This document shows, in pieces, positions 16,724 through 25,100 of a DNA stretch of 64,000 bases. The stretch is from an uncultured Lachnospiraceae bacterium (GTDB lineage: Bacteria; Bacillota; Clostridia; Lachnospirales; Lachnospiraceae). The notes beneath the pieces are model-generated. The model worked only from the letters and a program-made list of their open reading frames with translations. It made no database searches and was not told where the DNA came from. Numbering within the stretch: position 1 is the first letter of the stretch; each line of letters begins with the position of its first letter. The stretch is from positions 1 through 64,000 of the forward strand of contig CAKSBC010000008.1 of NCBI GenBank assembly GCA_934438085.1, written 5' to 3'. Made by a program: the position numbers and the translations under genes.

Positions 16724-17632
16724 ATGACAAAGGGTGATGCCGCGGAAACAATTAAGGACATAATTTTTCCGCAGCGCTGCCCTGTATGCGGCGATGCTAT
16801 ACCTATAGAACGACGTATAAATGTCAGAAATCTAAAAAGGAACCGACAACATTTTCAAAAAGGTGAAAAAACCTATCTTCGTATGCTGTATCCGGCATAT
16901 GTCTGCAGAGAATGCATATCTGAGCTTTCATATATCTCAAAACCATATTGTAAGAAGTGCGGAAAGCAGCTTTCAAAAATATTTCCTTTAAATCAAAAAA
17001 ATAACGATCATATTGCCGGAGATGAAAAGCTGTGTACGGACTGCGCGAAAAAGGAAAGATTATTCATACAGAGCCGCGCAATATTAAACTATGACGAAGC
17101 GGCAAGAGAGATTATGGCAGGACTTAAATATAAGTCAAAAAGTGAGTATGCCGGACTCTTGTCACTGCTTGCTGTTGAAAGACTTTATGAATGGATCATG
17201 GAGGTTAAGCCTGATGTTATAGTACCTGTTCCTATTCACAAGGAAAGATTGATAAAAAGAGGCTATAATCAGGCGGAGCTTATAGGAAACGGTATTTCAG
17301 AATTCACAGGCATACCTCAGAGAACAGATATTCTTTATCGAATAAAAAACACCAAAGCACAGAAGGAGCTTTCAGCAGAGGAAAGACTCTTAAATCTTCA
17401 GAATTCCTTTACAGCAGATAATAAAACGACAAAAATAAGCAGGCGGATAGAGGCCGCTTCGGACAATGAAGTAGGACTTAAGGTACTGCTTATAGATGAT
17501 ATATACACCACTGGATCAACTATGGAGGCCTGCACGGAAGCTCTATTAAGAGCCGGGGCAGGCAGTGTATACGGAATATGTATTTGTGCCGGAACGGATA
17601 CACCGAGGATAGATGTAAGACAAAAGCACTGA
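16724..17632 (+). CDS. comF: ComF-family phosphoribosyltransferase-like protein
   Basis: A protein of 302 residues from ATG 16724 (earlier in-frame ATGs at 16646 and 16652 lie inside recD2; the later start gives the usual ComF N-terminus, KDIIFPQRCPVCGD). Four zinc cysteine pairs are visible: CPVCG, CREC, CKKCG and CTDC. The C-terminal half is a phosphoribosyltransferase fold with IVPVPIHKERLIKRGYNQAE and the PRPP loop VLLIDDIYTTGSTME. In naturally competent bacteria ComF assists DNA uptake and integration; here it follows a DNA helicase gene, in line with a DNA-processing job. Two linkers make it longer than the common 230-250 residues. Confidence 0.85.
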   Translation: MTKGDAAETIKDIIFPQRCPVCGDAIPIERRINVRNLKRNRQHFQKGEKTYLRMLYPAYVCRECISELSYISKPYCKKCGKQLSKIFPLNQKNNDHIAGDEKLCTDCAKKERLFIQSRAILNYDEAAREIMAGLKYKSKSEYAGLLSLLAVERLYEWIMEVKPDVIVPVPIHKERLIKRGYNQAELIGNGISEFTGIPQRTDILYRIKNTKAQKELSAEERLLNLQNSFTADNKTTKISRRIEAASDNEVGLKVLLIDDIYTTGSTMEACTEALLRAGAGSVYGICICAGTDTPRIDVRQKH

Positions 17633-17754
17633 TATTCCCCGGATATTACAATAAAAAAACATTGGTTTTTATACTTGCAAGTAATTCATACAGATGATAT
17701 AGTCATTATGTCATTTCGCTGACGGAAAAATGTGAGTATACACAGTGCGAAATG

Positions 17755-17855
17755 ATATAGGCTAGACGGCATACAAGCTGCTGCATATATGCAGAGCCCA
17801 TATGCATTTTGATATCAGGTAATGGCCTATATAATAAAGCCGACCGTCTGGGCAG
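17755..17855 (+). promoter_or_regulatory. Candidate ZTP (pfl motif) riboswitch upstream of fhs
   Basis: Helix P1 pairs ATATAGGCT (17755-17763) with AGCCCATAT (17795-17803) with one mismatch. It encloses AGACGGCATACA, similar to the conserved GACUGGCGAACA of ZTP aptamers, and an inner CTGCA/TGCAG hairpin (17781-17794). A second hairpin ATATcAGG/CCTATAT (17812-17832) follows, then CCGTCTGGGCA at 17844-17854, close to the invariant 3' element CCGCCUGGGCA. The last bases are shared with a terminator stem, as in known ZTP switches, and the downstream gene fhs is a standard member of the ZTP regulon. The first half deviates from consensus, so the call is not certain. Confidence 0.6.
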
Positions 17856-17889
17856 CCTTGTATTTGATATACAAAGCTGCCTTTCGTTT
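17851..17889 (+). terminator. Riboswitch-controlled terminator before fhs
   Basis: GGCAGC (17851-17856) pairs with GCTGCC (17876-17881), enclosing TTGTAT/ATACAA, followed by TTTCGTTTT. The 5' arm overlaps CTGGGCA of the candidate ZTP aptamer, so the two structures are mutually exclusive: ligand-bound aptamer would prevent termination. Confidence 0.7.
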
Positions 17890-18089
17890 TATAATGACTC
17901 TTTAGCCTTGATTTTCAGGATGAATAGGCTCCTGAAGGTAAAAACGGCAGAAAGACATGCAAAACGAGAGGCAGTGAACATCATCACAGGTTTGGGCATT
18001 ATCCTTTTTTGACGGAAGGTTTTGACCTCAAAGACTGTACATGATAGTATTTTATTATAGGGCATATTTAAACTATGGAGGGTACAGAA

Positions 18090-19766
18090 ATGGGATACAA
18101 AACTGACATTGAGATCGCACAGGAGAACACACCATTAAAGATAACCAAAATAGCAGAGGCGGCCGGAATAGACGAGAAGTACCTCGAGCTTTACGGAAAC
18201 TATAAGGCTAAGATAGACTATTCACTGCTTCGCGACAATGCAGATAAGAAGGATGGAAAGCTTGTTCTTGTTACAGCTATCAACCCTACTCCTGCAGGAG
18301 AAGGTAAGACAACAACTACAGTTGGTCTTGCCGACGGTATGAAGAAGCTTGGCAAAAACGTAGTCGTTGCACTCAGAGAGCCTTCACTCGGACCTGTATT
18401 CGGCGTTAAGGGAGGCGCTGCAGGCGGCGGATATGCTCAGGTAGTTCCTATGGAGGACATCAACCTTCATTTCACAGGAGATTTCCATGCTATCGGCGCA
18501 GCTAACAACCTTCTTGCAGCTATGCTTGATAACCATATCCAGCAGGGAAATGTTCTCGGCATCGATCCAAAGCAGATAACCTGGAGAAGAGCTGTCGACA
18601 TGAACGACAGACAGCTTAGAAATATAATCGACGGACTTGGCGGAAAGCCTAACGGAGTACCGAGAGAGGACGGCTTTGATATTACTGTAGCATCTGAGGT
18701 CATGGCTATTCTTTGCCTTGCATCAGATATCTCTGATCTTAAGTCAAGACTCGGACGCATCATCGTAGGCTATACATATGAAGGAAAGCCGGTTACAGCA
18801 CATGATCTTAAGGCTGAAGGAGCTATGGCAGCACTCCTTAAGGATGCACTTAAGCCAAACCTTGTACAGACCTTAGAGCATACACCTGCACTTGTACATG
18901 GCGGTCCTTTCGCAAATATCGCACACGGCTGCAACTCAGTAACCGCAACACGCATGGCAATGAAGCTCGGCGATTATGCAATTACAGAGGCAGGTTTCGG
19001 TGCGGATCTCGGAGCTGAGAAGTTCCTTGATATCAAGTGCCGTATGGCAGGACTTACACCTTCAGCAGTAGTTATCGTAGCTACCGTTCGTGCATTAAAG
19101 CATCACGGCGGAGTTGCAAAGGCTGATCTTAACAATGAGAATCTCGAGGCATTAAAGGCAGGACTTCCAAACCTTCTTCGCCATGTAGATAATATAAAGA
19201 ATGTTTACAAGCTTCCATGTGTTGTAGCTATAAATGCTTTCCCTACAGACACAGAGGCAGAGCTTAAGCTTGTTGAGGACGAGTGCAAAGCTCTTGGCGT
19301 TAATGTTGCTCTTTCAGAAGTATGGGCAAAGGGCGGAGAAGGCGGAATCAAGCTTGCTGAGGAAGTTGTAAAGCTTTGCGAGGAGCCTAATGACTTCAGA
19401 CAGTCCTATGAGCTTACAGGAAGCATAGAGGATAAGCTTGAGGCTATATGCAAGAGAGTGTACAGAGCCGACGGAGTGGTTCTCACACCTAACGCAAAGA
19501 AGCAGGCAAAGCAGCTTACAGAACTTGGCTTTGACAAGATGCCTGTATGCGTTGCCAAGACACAGTATTCATTCTCAGATGATGCTGCACTTTTAGGTGC
19601 ACCTGAAGGCTTCACCGTTACTGTAAGAAATTTAAAAATTTCTGCAGGTGCAGGCTTTATCGTAGCATTAACAGGCGATATAATGACAATGCCGGGACTT
19701 CCGAAATCACCGGCAGCAGAGAGAATAGATGTAGACGAGAACGGAAAGATATCCGGACTCTTCTGA
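18090..19766 (+). CDS. fhs: Formate-tetrahydrofolate ligase
   Basis: A 558-residue cytoplasmic enzyme joining formate to tetrahydrofolate with ATP to give 10-formyl-THF, which feeds purine synthesis and, in acetogens, the methyl branch of the Wood-Ljungdahl pathway. The P-loop TPAGEGKTTTTVGLADG and the block EPSLGPVFGVKGGAAGGGYA are diagnostic. The start at 18090 follows GGAGGG by 7 bp; the ATG at 18075 lies on that site. It heads a C1 cluster (fchA, folD, folT, folC). About 200 nt separate the riboswitch terminator from the start; within it a TTCAGG/CCTGAA hairpin (about 17914-17937) is the only structure I see. Confidence 0.96.
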   Translation: MGYKTDIEIAQENTPLKITKIAEAAGIDEKYLELYGNYKAKIDYSLLRDNADKKDGKLVLVTAINPTPAGEGKTTTTVGLADGMKKLGKNVVVALREPSLGPVFGVKGGAAGGGYAQVVPMEDINLHFTGDFHAIGAANNLLAAMLDNHIQQGNVLGIDPKQITWRRAVDMNDRQLRNIIDGLGGKPNGVPREDGFDITVASEVMAILCLASDISDLKSRLGRIIVGYTYEGKPVTAHDLKAEGAMAALLKDALKPNLVQTLEHTPALVHGGPFANIAHGCNSVTATRMAMKLGDYAITEAGFGADLGAEKFLDIKCRMAGLTPSAVVIVATVRALKHHGGVAKADLNNENLEALKAGLPNLLRHVDNIKNVYKLPCVVAINAFPTDTEAELKLVEDECKALGVNVALSEVWAKGGEGGIKLAEEVVKLCEEPNDFRQSYELTGSIEDKLEAICKRVYRADGVVLTPNAKKQAKQLTELGFDKMPVCVAKTQYSFSDDAALLGAPEGFTVTVRNLKISAGAGFIVALTGDIMTMPGLPKSPAAERIDVDENGKISGLF

Positions 19767-19781
19767 TAATCGAATAATTCC

Positions 19782-19834
19782 GTCGGGCAGACAAGCTGAA
19801 CGAATGCATTAAGCATCGCAGCTTGTCTGTCTGA
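19782..19834 (+). other. Long hairpin between fhs and fchA
   Basis: AGACAAGCTG pairs with CAGCTTGTCT, extended outward with mismatches to GTC/GAC, with an inner ATGC/GCAT. There is no T-run after it, so it is more likely an mRNA-processing or stability element than a terminator. Confidence 0.5.
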
Positions 19835-19867
19835 CAAATAAACGCTTATAAAATCGATTGGAGAAAT

Positions 19868-20488
19868 ATGACGAAACTTGCTGAACTTAGCTGCGCTGAA
19901 TTTACATCACAGACGGCCTCTAAAGCGCCGGTACCCGGAGGCGGCGGAGCCTCTGCGCTTGCCGGAGCCATTGGTATTGCACTCGGCAATATGGTGGGAC
20001 AACTGACGGTCGGCAAAAAGAAATATGCCGATGTTGAGGAAGACATAATAAGACTTATGTCGGAGGCTGAGGAGCTCAGGAAGGAATTTGTTGCATGTAT
20101 AGATCTTGATGCAGAGGCCTTTGAACCTTTATCAAAGGTCTATGCCATGCCGAAGGATGCCGAGGGCAGAGATGCTCTTATGGAGGATGCTTTAAGAAAG
20201 GCAGCCGAGGTTCCGCTTCGCATTATGGAGCTTTCCGGAAGAGCGATAGAGCTTATAAAGGAATTCGGTGAAAAGGGAAGCATTATTGCTATATCAGATG
20301 CAGCAACCGGCGCCATGCTTTGCAGAGCAGCATTATTCGGAGGCGCAATCAATGTTATAGCAAATACCGGGCTTATGAAGGATAAGAAATATGCCGATGA
20401 GCTTGATATGAAGGCTGCGGTGATGATGGATAAATATGCCGAGATGGCAGATCTTATCTATGCCGATGTATGGGAAAAGCTTCCTTAA
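19868..20488 (+). CDS. fchA: Methenyltetrahydrofolate cyclohydrolase (cyclodeaminase/cyclohydrolase family)
   Basis: A 206-residue all-helical protein of the formiminotransferase-cyclodeaminase C-domain family. The diagnostic N-terminal loop is APVPGGGGASALAGAIGIAL (about 20-39), which binds the folate polyglutamate. In Clostridia with this gene order it hydrolyses 5,10-methenyl-THF to 10-formyl-THF, or acts as a formimino-THF cyclodeaminase. Its place between fhs and folD favours the cyclohydrolase role. GGAG lies 6 bp before the ATG. It ends 10 bp before folD, so the two are surely co-transcribed. Confidence 0.88.
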   Translation: MTKLAELSCAEFTSQTASKAPVPGGGGASALAGAIGIALGNMVGQLTVGKKKYADVEEDIIRLMSEAEELRKEFVACIDLDAEAFEPLSKVYAMPKDAEGRDALMEDALRKAAEVPLRIMELSGRAIELIKEFGEKGSIIAISDAATGAMLCRAALFGGAINVIANTGLMKDKKYADELDMKAAVMMDKYAEMADLIYADVWEKLP

Positions 20489-20498
20489 GGGTGATATT

Positions 20499-21395
20499 AT
20501 GTGCATGAATAATACAGATAAAAATCAAACCAAGGCAATGAGTCCTGTCATAATGAAAGGCGCCCCTGCGGCTGAAAGGCTTACAGAAGAGCTAAAAGCC
20601 CGTTCGGAGAAGCTCAGAGCCGGGTCTGTAGTTCCTGCACTTGCCATATTGAGAGTAGGAAGCGATCCTTCAGATATGGCCTATGAAAGAGGCGCATTAA
20701 AGAGGGCTGAAAAAGCTCTTGTGGAGATAAAAAGTATAGTTCTTCCTGAAAATGCTTCCGAGCAGGATATATTGGCGGAAATAGAGAAAATCAATGCAGA
20801 CGGCAGCATTCATGGCTGTCTTATGTTCAGACCGCTCAAAAATAAAGAGACTGAGAAAAGGGCTGCAGAGATGCTGGATCCTAAAAAGGATGTCGACTGC
20901 ATGACTTTATCATCACAGGCGGCTGTTTATACAGGAAGCAGAGAATGCGGTTTTGCACCGTGTACGGCAGAAGCGGTCATTGAGCTGCTTAAATATTATA
21001 ATATCGAAATTTCCGGTAAAAATACCGTTGTATTAGGCAGGAGCCAGGTTATAGGAAAGCCTGCGGCAATGCTTTTATTAGAAGAAAATGCTACAGTAAC
21101 AGTGTGTCATTCTAAGACGAAGGCTCTTGAGGAAATCTGCAAAAAAGCAGATATTATAGTTGCTGCCATGGGCAGAGCGGAGATGATCAGCGAAGAGTAT
21201 CTAAGCGTAGGGCAGACAATTATAGATGTCGGGATAAATGTCGGTGCGGACGGCAAAATGTGCGGAGACGTTAAGGAAAGCGCAAAGGAAGCATTTGCAG
21301 CGAAGTACACACCGGTACCGGGCGGCGTAGGTTCTATGACCTCCACTATATTAATGAAGCATGTTATAGAAGCGGCGGAGCGCACCGTGGTTTAA
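20499..21395 (+). CDS. folD: Methylenetetrahydrofolate dehydrogenase (FolD family)
   Basis: A 298-residue enzyme interconverting methylene- and methenyl-THF. The start ATG 20499 follows AAGGGTGAT; the longer frame from 20436 lies in fchA. Visible FolD blocks: AYERGALKRAEK, where Tyr and the Lys six residues later match the catalytic Tyr50/Lys56 of E. coli FolD; GRSQVIGKPAAMLLLEENAT (NAD(P) loop); TVCHSKT; and the C-terminal PVPGGVGSMTSTILM. The usual DVDG..P segment reads DVDCMTLSSQAAVYTG, so this is a divergent subgroup. With a separate cyclohydrolase (fchA) beside it, it may work mainly as a dehydrogenase; that is inference. Confidence 0.9.
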   Translation: MCMNNTDKNQTKAMSPVIMKGAPAAERLTEELKARSEKLRAGSVVPALAILRVGSDPSDMAYERGALKRAEKALVEIKSIVLPENASEQDILAEIEKINADGSIHGCLMFRPLKNKETEKRAAEMLDPKKDVDCMTLSSQAAVYTGSRECGFAPCTAEAVIELLKYYNIEISGKNTVVLGRSQVIGKPAAMLLLEENATVTVCHSKTKALEEICKKADIIVAAMGRAEMISEEYLSVGQTIIDVGINVGADGKMCGDVKESAKEAFAAKYTPVPGGVGSMTSTILMKHVIEAAERTVV

Positions 21396-21472
21396 TAGGG
21401 CATACCGGCTATGTCTGCATTTTCAGTGCGGACAAAGTCTTTGCAAAGTAATAAATGATAAAGGATGATGAA

Positions 21473-22021
21473 ATGAAGAGAGAAAACAACAGTACCACAC
21501 AACTGACAATTAATGCTATGCTTGCGGCACTTTGTGCTGTACTTGGCTATGTTTCATTAGAAATGGGTAATTTCAAGCTTACCTTTGAAAGCGTACCGGT
21601 GCTCATGGCGGCACTTATGTACGGACCGGTGAGCGGAGCACTTGTAGGAGGCGTAGGAACATTCATATATCAGATACTTCGCTATGGAATCACAGTTACA
21701 ACACTGCTTTGGATAATGCCTTATGTAATGGCAGGCTTTGCCGCAGGACTCTATGCAAGGAAATACAATTTCAGCAATACCAACAAACAGCTTATGTTTA
21801 TAATAATCTGCATGGAGCTGATGATATTTGTAGTTAATACAGCATCTCTTACTATAGACAGTCTTGTTTACGGATACTATTCTCCGGCATTTATATTCGG
21901 AACACTCGGATTGAGATTTGTTGTTGCAATCGGCAAGGGCATAGCCTTTGGTGCAGTGCTTCCGGGAGTACTTAAAAAGCTTTCAAGATTAACTCATAAC
22001 GGAACAGCAAGAGATATTTGA
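21473..22021 (+). CDS. folT: ECF transporter S component, folate type (FolT-like)
   Basis: A 182-residue membrane protein with six hydrophobic helices (LTINAMLAALCAVLGYVSLE, VPVLMAALMYGPVSGALVGG and others), the size and pattern of substrate-capture proteins of energy-coupling-factor transporters. ATG 21473 is preferred over ATG 21455 because AAGGATGATG lies directly before it. The shared EcfA/EcfT module is not in this window and is normally encoded elsewhere. Lying between folD and folC it most likely imports folate or 5-formyl-THF; substrate is inferred from context. No THF riboswitch is seen in front of it. Confidence 0.78.
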   Translation: MKRENNSTTQLTINAMLAALCAVLGYVSLEMGNFKLTFESVPVLMAALMYGPVSGALVGGVGTFIYQILRYGITVTTLLWIMPYVMAGFAAGLYARKYNFSNTNKQLMFIIICMELMIFVVNTASLTIDSLVYGYYSPAFIFGTLGLRFVVAIGKGIAFGAVLPGVLKKLSRLTHNGTARDI

Positions 22022-22032
22022 AAATGAAAAGC

Positions 22033-22070
22033 ATGAGCGGTATACTGCATTGATGTGGTGTACCGCTCAT
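22033..22070 (+). terminator. Hairpin between folT and folC
   Basis: ATGAGCGGTA (22033-22042) and TACCGCTCAT (22061-22070) form a perfect 10-bp stem. Only TCATT follows, so it may be a weak or partial terminator inside the operon. Confidence 0.45.
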
Positions 22071-22103
22071 TCATTAAGTAAAAGGTTAACAAAAGGAAGA
22101 TAA

Positions 22104-23507
22104 ATGAATTACGAACAGGCATTAGCATATATAAATGATTACACATGGAGTACCTCGAGACTCGGGCTGGACAGAACAAAGGAGCTTTTGGAAAGACTCG
22201 GAGATCCTCAGAAAAAGCTTAAATTCGTCCACGTTGCCGGAACGAACGGCAAGGGCAGCACCTGTGCAATGCTTGGAGCTATACTTTCCGAGGCCGGCTA
22301 TCGTGTGGGATTATATCCGTCTCCTTATATTGAGGATTTCAGAGAACGTATCGAGATAAACGGAGAAATGATATCTAAAGATGATCTTGCCGCCATAACC
22401 GAAAAGGTCATGAAGGAAGCTGATGCCATGGAGGATCATCCGAGCCAGTTTGAGCTAATAACAGCGATAGGAATGCTGTATTACCTTGAAAAGCGCTGCG
22501 ACATCGTGGTACTTGAAGTCGGCATGGGCGGGGCTATGGATTCTACAAATGTTATAGATCCGCCGGAAGCTGCCGTCATTACCAATATCGGACTGGATCA
22601 CACAGAGTATCTCGGTGATACTATAGAAAAGATAGCAGAGACCAAGGCGGGCATCATCAAACCCGGAAGCGATGTTATAGTGTATGACAACTTCCCGTCC
22701 GTTATAGATGTTATAAAAAATGCCTGTGAAAGTGCCGGTGATAAGCTGTATGAGACGAATGGGCTTACGGAAGCGCTGTCACAAAGCCTTGACGGTCAGA
22801 CCTTTATATATCACAGAGAGCTTGCCGCCGATTACAGGGTGAGTGATGCAAAGGCAGAAACAGACAGGGACGGTAATAATGCTGCACGCACTGCTGCAGC
22901 TGTGTCTGAAAATGAAAAAGGTCCTTTAATGCTTGAACTCTCCCTGCTTGGCAGACATCAGCTTAAGAATGCGGCGGTTGTATTGATGACCGTGGAAGTA
23001 TTAAAAAAGCGCGGCTGGACAATAAGCGATGCTGCAATACGTGCAGGACTTAAAAATGTATGCTGGCCTGCACGCTTTGAGGTGCTTTCAAAGGAACCGC
23101 TCTTTATCCTTGACGGAGGACATAATCCTCAGTGTGCGGAAGCATTGGCAGAAAACATTGACACATACATATGTGAAAAAAGCTGTGTGAAAGAAAATGA
23201 CAAACGATCGGTGACATTTCTTATAGGAATACTTGCGGATAAAAATTATGACAGGATCCTTGAGCTTTTAAAGCCTTACGGGGTAAATTATGTATGCATT
23301 ACTCCGAATAATCCGAGAGCGCTCGAGGCAAAAAAGCTCGCTTTAGAAGTGAAGAAGAAAACAAATGCCATGGTGTGCGCTGCAGACAGCATCAGGGATG
23401 CAATTGATAAGGCTGTATCATATAAGATACCTGTAGTGGCGTTCGGATCATTGTACAGCTCGGGAGAAATAAGAAAAGAGTTCAGGAAAGAATTCTGTCA
23501 TAAATAA
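22104..23507 (+). CDS. folC: Folylpolyglutamate / dihydrofolate synthase
   Basis: A 467-residue Mur-ligase-fold enzyme adding glutamate to folates (and possibly to dihydropteroate), which retains them in the cell. Motifs: RLGLDRTKELLERLGDPQ; P-loop HVAGTNGKGSTCAMLGAIL; SPYIEDFRERIEING; TNIGLDHTEYLGDTIEKIA; and ILDGGHNPQCAEAL. AAAAGGAAGATAA precedes the ATG. It closes the C1/folate cluster: enzymes, uptake component and polyglutamylation together. About 60 residues (near 225-265) form a loosely conserved, charged loop. Confidence 0.93.
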   Translation: MNYEQALAYINDYTWSTSRLGLDRTKELLERLGDPQKKLKFVHVAGTNGKGSTCAMLGAILSEAGYRVGLYPSPYIEDFRERIEINGEMISKDDLAAITEKVMKEADAMEDHPSQFELITAIGMLYYLEKRCDIVVLEVGMGGAMDSTNVIDPPEAAVITNIGLDHTEYLGDTIEKIAETKAGIIKPGSDVIVYDNFPSVIDVIKNACESAGDKLYETNGLTEALSQSLDGQTFIYHRELAADYRVSDAKAETDRDGNNAARTAAAVSENEKGPLMLELSLLGRHQLKNAAVVLMTVEVLKKRGWTISDAAIRAGLKNVCWPARFEVLSKEPLFILDGGHNPQCAEALAENIDTYICEKSCVKENDKRSVTFLIGILADKNYDRILELLKPYGVNYVCITPNNPRALEAKKLALEVKKKTNAMVCAADSIRDAIDKAVSYKIPVVAFGSLYSSGEIRKEFRKEFCHK

Positions 23508-23529
23508 AAGGATTATTTAAAATAAATGC

Positions 23530-23558
23530 TTGACGTTCAGACTGCCGTGTGTTAATCT
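23530..23558 (+). promoter_or_regulatory. Probable promoter ahead of rpmG-secE-nusG
   Basis: TTGACG (-35, 23530-23535), 17-bp spacer, TAATCT (-10, 23553-23558). It lies just upstream of a terminator-like hairpin and 103 bp before rpmG. Confidence 0.5.
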
Positions 23559-23567
23559 TAATTAGCT

Positions 23568-23589
23568 AAAAGGGGAGACCCCCTTTTTT
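23568..23589 (+). terminator. Terminator hairpin between folC and rpmG
   Basis: AAAAGGGG-AGAC-CCCCTTTT followed by two more T is a compact rho-independent terminator. It may end the folC transcript or, since it lies downstream of the probable promoter at 23530, act as an attenuator. Confidence 0.7.
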
Positions 23590-23660
23590 CTTGCATGAAA
23601 TTTCAGCAGGAAAGACGTTAAGAGCGTCGCGACTATTTAATTTTTGGGAGGTGAATAACC

Positions 23661-23819
23661 GTGGCTACAAAGCGTACCAAAATCACTCTGGCTTGTACCG
23701 AGTGCAAACAGCGTAACTATTTCCTTACAAAGGAAAAGAAGAACCATCCTGACAGAATGGAAGTTAACAAATATTGCAGATTCTGCAAGAAGCACACACC
23801 GCATAAGGAGACAAAGTAA
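23661..23819 (+). CDS. rpmG: 50S ribosomal protein L33
   Basis: A 52-residue protein starting at GTG 23661 behind GGGAGGTGA. Its N-terminus (ATKRTKITLACTECKQRNY) and the CTEC / CRFC cysteine pairs identify the zinc-binding (C+) form of L33. The family's conserved YFLTKEKKN and DRMEVNKYC segments follow. Its TAA shares an A with the secE ATG (TAATG), so translation is coupled. rpmG-secE-nusG-rplKA is the standard order in Firmicutes. Confidence 0.95.
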   Translation: MATKRTKITLACTECKQRNYFLTKEKKNHPDRMEVNKYCRFCKKHTPHKETK

Positions 23820-24040
23820 TGGCTGGTGAAGCTAAGAACTCCGGGGAGACTCTTTCACTCGGCGGCAAGATCAAAGGTTTTGTCGAAGGTGTTAAGTCAG
23901 AGTTTTCCAAGATCATTTTCCCTAATCAGGAAGATCTGAAAAAAGAGACTATAGCTACAATCGTCGTCAGTGTTCTTATCGGTCTGCTGATCTTCGTACT
24001 CGACACAGCCTTAAAGGCACTTTTGGGATTCATTCTTTAA
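23819..24040 (+). CDS. secE: Preprotein translocase subunit SecE
   Basis: A 73-residue single-spanning membrane protein. The amphipathic segment IKGFVEGVKSEFSKIIFPNQ precedes the conserved FPNQEDLKKETIATIVV and one membrane helix, as in the short Gram-positive SecE. It clamps SecY in the Sec translocon. Start overlaps the rpmG stop by one base; nusG follows 12 bp later. Confidence 0.94.
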   Translation: MAGEAKNSGETLSLGGKIKGFVEGVKSEFSKIIFPNQEDLKKETIATIVVSVLIGLLIFVLDTALKALLGFIL

Positions 24041-24052
24041 AGGAGAAAAATA

Positions 24053-24580
24053 ATGGCAGATACCAATTCTGAAGCTAAATGGTATGTAGCACATACATAT
24101 TCGGGCTATGAGAATAAAGTAAAAGTCGATATTGAAAAGACCATCGAGAACCGCAATCTTCAGGATCAGATCCTTGAGGTGGCTGTTCCGGTTCAGTCAA
24201 CAGTTGAATTAAAGAATGGCGTTGAGAAAAAGATAGACAGAAAGATCTTCCCGGGCTACGTTCTCGTTCACATGATCATGAATGACGAGACATGGTATGT
24301 CGTAAGAAATACCAGAGGCGTAACCGGATTTGTGGGACCGGGATCTAAGCCGGTACCGCTCTCTGATGAAGAGATCGCTATGCTCGGAAGCCGTGAGCAG
24401 GAGATCGTATGCGACTTCAAGGAAGGCGAAACGGTCGTTGTTGTTTCCGGAGCATGGAAGGATACTGTCGGAGTGATCAAAGCAATTAATGAGTCCAAGC
24501 GTCTCGTAACTATCAACGTAGAGATGTTCGGACGAGAGACACCTGTTGAATTATCATTCGTAGAAGTTAAGAAGCTTTGA
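24053..24580 (+). CDS. nusG: Transcription termination/antitermination factor NusG
   Basis: A 175-residue protein with the N-terminal NGN domain (KWYVAHTYSGYENKVKVDIE, FPGYVLVHM, WYVVRNTRGVTGFVG) and a C-terminal KOW domain (VVVVSGAWKDTVGVI). It binds RNA polymerase and modulates pausing and termination. AAAGGAG lies 7 bp before the ATG. Confidence 0.96.
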   Translation: MADTNSEAKWYVAHTYSGYENKVKVDIEKTIENRNLQDQILEVAVPVQSTVELKNGVEKKIDRKIFPGYVLVHMIMNDETWYVVRNTRGVTGFVGPGSKPVPLSDEEIAMLGSREQEIVCDFKEGETVVVVSGAWKDTVGVIKAINESKRLVTINVEMFGRETPVELSFVEVKKL

Positions 24581-24610
24581 TATTTAAATATCATAAGACT
24601 TTTAACATAC

Positions 24611-24646
24611 AGGTGGGAGGGTGTTAAAACCCCCGCTATTACCACA
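24611..24646 (+). promoter_or_regulatory. Possible L1-binding leader hairpin before rplK
   Basis: GTGG (24613-24616) and CCAC (24642-24645) enclose a purine-rich GGAGGG facing a pyrimidine-rich ACCCCC. A similar GTGGGAGG...CCAC element precedes rplK in other Firmicutes, and L1 represses its own operon by binding an rRNA-like site in this leader. The identification is by resemblance only. Confidence 0.42.
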
Positions 24647-24657
24647 AGGAGGCTATT

Positions 24658-25083
24658 ATGGCAAAGAAAGTTACAGGCTACATCAAGTTACAGATACCTG
24701 CCGGAAAGGCAACACCGGCACCACCAGTAGGTCCCGCTCTCGGACAGCATGGTGTAAATATCGTAGAATTCACAAAGCAGTTCAATGCAAAGACAGCTGA
24801 TCAGGGAGATCTTATCATTCCTGTAGTTATCACTGTTTATGCAGACAGAAGCTTCAGTTTCATCACAAAGACTCCTCCTGCACCGGTTCTTATTAAGAAG
24901 GCATGCAAGATCAAGAGCGGATCAGGCGTACCTAATAAGACAAAGGTTGCTACTATCTCAAAGGCAGATCTTCAGAAGATCGCTGAGACAAAGATGGCTG
25001 ATCTTAATGCAGCTAGCGTTGAGGCAGCTATGTCAATGATCGCCGGAACATGCAGAAGCATGGGCGTTACAGTAGAGGAATAA
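24658..25083 (+). CDS. rplK: 50S ribosomal protein L11
   Basis: A 141-residue protein. The N-terminal proline-rich domain IPAGKATPAPPVGPALGQHG and C-terminal rRNA-binding domain with GSGVPNKTKVATISKADLQ are typical. It binds the GTPase-associated centre of 23S rRNA and is needed for the stringent response. AAGGAGG precedes the ATG. Confidence 0.97.
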   Translation: MAKKVTGYIKLQIPAGKATPAPPVGPALGQHGVNIVEFTKQFNAKTADQGDLIIPVVITVYADRSFSFITKTPPAPVLIKKACKIKSGSGVPNKTKVATISKADLQKIAETKMADLNAASVEAAMSMIAGTCRSMGVTVEE

Positions 25084-25100
25084 GAGGGAGGTAGCTTTAG

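Noticed and set aside
17809..18012. 67-residue ORF before fhs
   Set aside because: It lies over the candidate riboswitch hairpin and its terminator, has no good ribosome binding site and resembles nothing.
21396..21472. THF riboswitch before folT
   Set aside because: Only a short GTC/GAC hairpin is present; the conserved THF aptamer sequences are absent.
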